A stretch of 5,653 nt of DNA from Bacteroidota bacterium. GTDB lineage: Bacteria; Bacteroidota; Bacteroidia; Flavobacteriales; Schleiferiaceae. Below, piece after piece: positions 5,241-5,653 of the stretch. The stretch covers positions 6,903 through 12,555 of the forward strand of contig PXYR01000047.1 of the NCBI GenBank assembly GCA_003023665.1, given 5' to 3'. The position numbers were made by a program, and so were the translations under genes. The notes under the pieces were generated by a model, which saw only the letters and a program-made list of their open reading frames with translations, was not told where the DNA came from and ran no database searches. The stretch's first letter is position 1; each line of letters starts with the position of its first letter.

Positions 5241-5653
5241 TTATTTTCCTGCAGCATATTTATCAGCAACTGCGTCCCAGTTTACAACATTCCAAAATGC
5301 TGCAATATAGTCTGGACGACGGTTCTGATAGTTCAAGTAGTATGCGTGCTCCCAAACGTCCAGTCCCATGATTGGGTGACCGCCGCAGCCAACGCCTGGC
5401 ATCAATGTGTTGTCCTGGTTTGCAGAAGAACATACTTCCAACTTACCGTCTTTAACACACAACCAAGCCCAACCTGACCCAAAGCGCGTTGCAGCGGCAG
5501 CATTGAATTTTTCTTTCAAGCCGTCCAATGAACCGAACGCTTCTTCAATAGCAGCTGCTAAATCTCCTGATGGAGCGCCGCCGCCATTTGGAGAAAGCAC
5601 TTCCCAGAACAAGCAGTGGTTGTAGTAACCGCCGCCGTTGTTGCGAATGGCTG
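5241..5653 (-). CDS. sodA: Superoxide dismutase, Mn-type, C-terminal part (cut by window edge)
   Basis: Fe/Mn-family superoxide dismutase, which converts superoxide to oxygen and hydrogen peroxide. The frame is open to the right edge, so the N-terminus lies outside; about 136 residues are visible, starting AIRNNGGGYYNHCLFWEVL. An apparent internal start at 5612 (TTG) is only the Leu of this NHCLFW motif, not a real start. Seen: the conserved NHxxFW histidine, FGSGWAWL, ANQDNTLMP, and the signature DVWEHAYY that supplies the Asp and His metal ligands. The N-terminal ligand His is off-window. Known: MnSOD has Gly in NNxGGxxNH and Gln in xNQDxP, whereas FeSOD has Gln in the first and Ala in the second. 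Here both positions are Mn-like (G in NNGGGYYNH, Q in ANQD), although cambialistic activity cannot be excluded. The gene ends at the shared bidirectional terminator; its promoter is outside the window. Confidence 0.93.
   Translation of the reverse strand, partial: AIRNNGGGYYNHCLFWEVLSPNGGGAPSGDLAAAIEEAFGSLDGLKEKFNAAAATRFGSGWAWLCVKDGKLEVCSSANQDNTLMPGVGCGGHPIMGLDVWEHAYYLNYQNRRPDYIAAFWNVVNWDAVADKYAAGK

Noticed and set aside
5610..5612. TTG as a start codon for a short 123-residue dismutase
   Set aside because: The frame continues upstream through NNGGGYYNHC to the window edge with conserved dismutase residues, so this codon is an internal Leu.
5407..5625. Plus-strand open frame of 72 codons
   Set aside because: It is antisense to the conserved core of superoxide dismutase; low-complexity translation with no family resemblance.

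Overview
The window looks like a piece of a Bacteroidota chromosome, possibly a marine Flavobacteriales-type lineage (the lower rank is a guess). The evidence is the form of LpxH, the short ATGA/TAATG gene overlaps with weak or absent Shine-Dalgarno sequences, and a promoter matching the Bacteroidota consensus TTG-N20-TAnnTTTG. All of it is ordinary protein-coding DNA. No RNA genes, mobile elements or CRISPR arrays were seen, and no intergenic gap reaches 300 bases.

The left two thirds (about 1-3870) is one tightly packed minus-strand operon for manganese/zinc-type metal import. In transcription order it encodes: a stand-alone DtxR/MntR/TroR-family metalloregulator (GTG start, 3814-3155); a TroA/ZnuA-type substrate-binding lipoprotein (3158-2268); the ABC ATPase (2268-1465); a single ABC-3 permease whose C-terminus carries a second complete DtxR-like winged-helix plus metal-binding domain (1462-200); and the 5' part of an outer-membrane 'transporter' family protein (213 to beyond base 1). 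Neighbouring genes overlap by 4, 1 and 14 nt or are 2 nt apart, so translational coupling is likely. A probable promoter (-33 TTG at 3867-3865, -7 TAGCTTTG at 3844-3837) overlaps a perfect dyad, GTTTAG-N6-CTAAAC (3830-3847). That dyad is a good candidate operator for metal-dependent autoregulation.

Divergent from this operon, a two-gene plus-strand unit encodes LpxH (lipid A synthesis; start probably at 3911) and, with a 4-nt overlap, a small secreted beta-barrel-like protein resembling the DUF3996/BAPKO_0422 family. A strong bidirectional hairpin terminator (5188-5218) separates it from the convergent 3' part of a superoxide dismutase gene on the minus strand, which is cut by the right edge. 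Its residues point to the Mn form.

The most notable item is the permease-regulator fusion. It has the same architecture as chlamydial YtgCR, yet here it sits in an operon that also has a separate full-length regulator of the same family. The cell therefore appears to have two related metal sensors for one transporter, one soluble and one tethered to the membrane channel.
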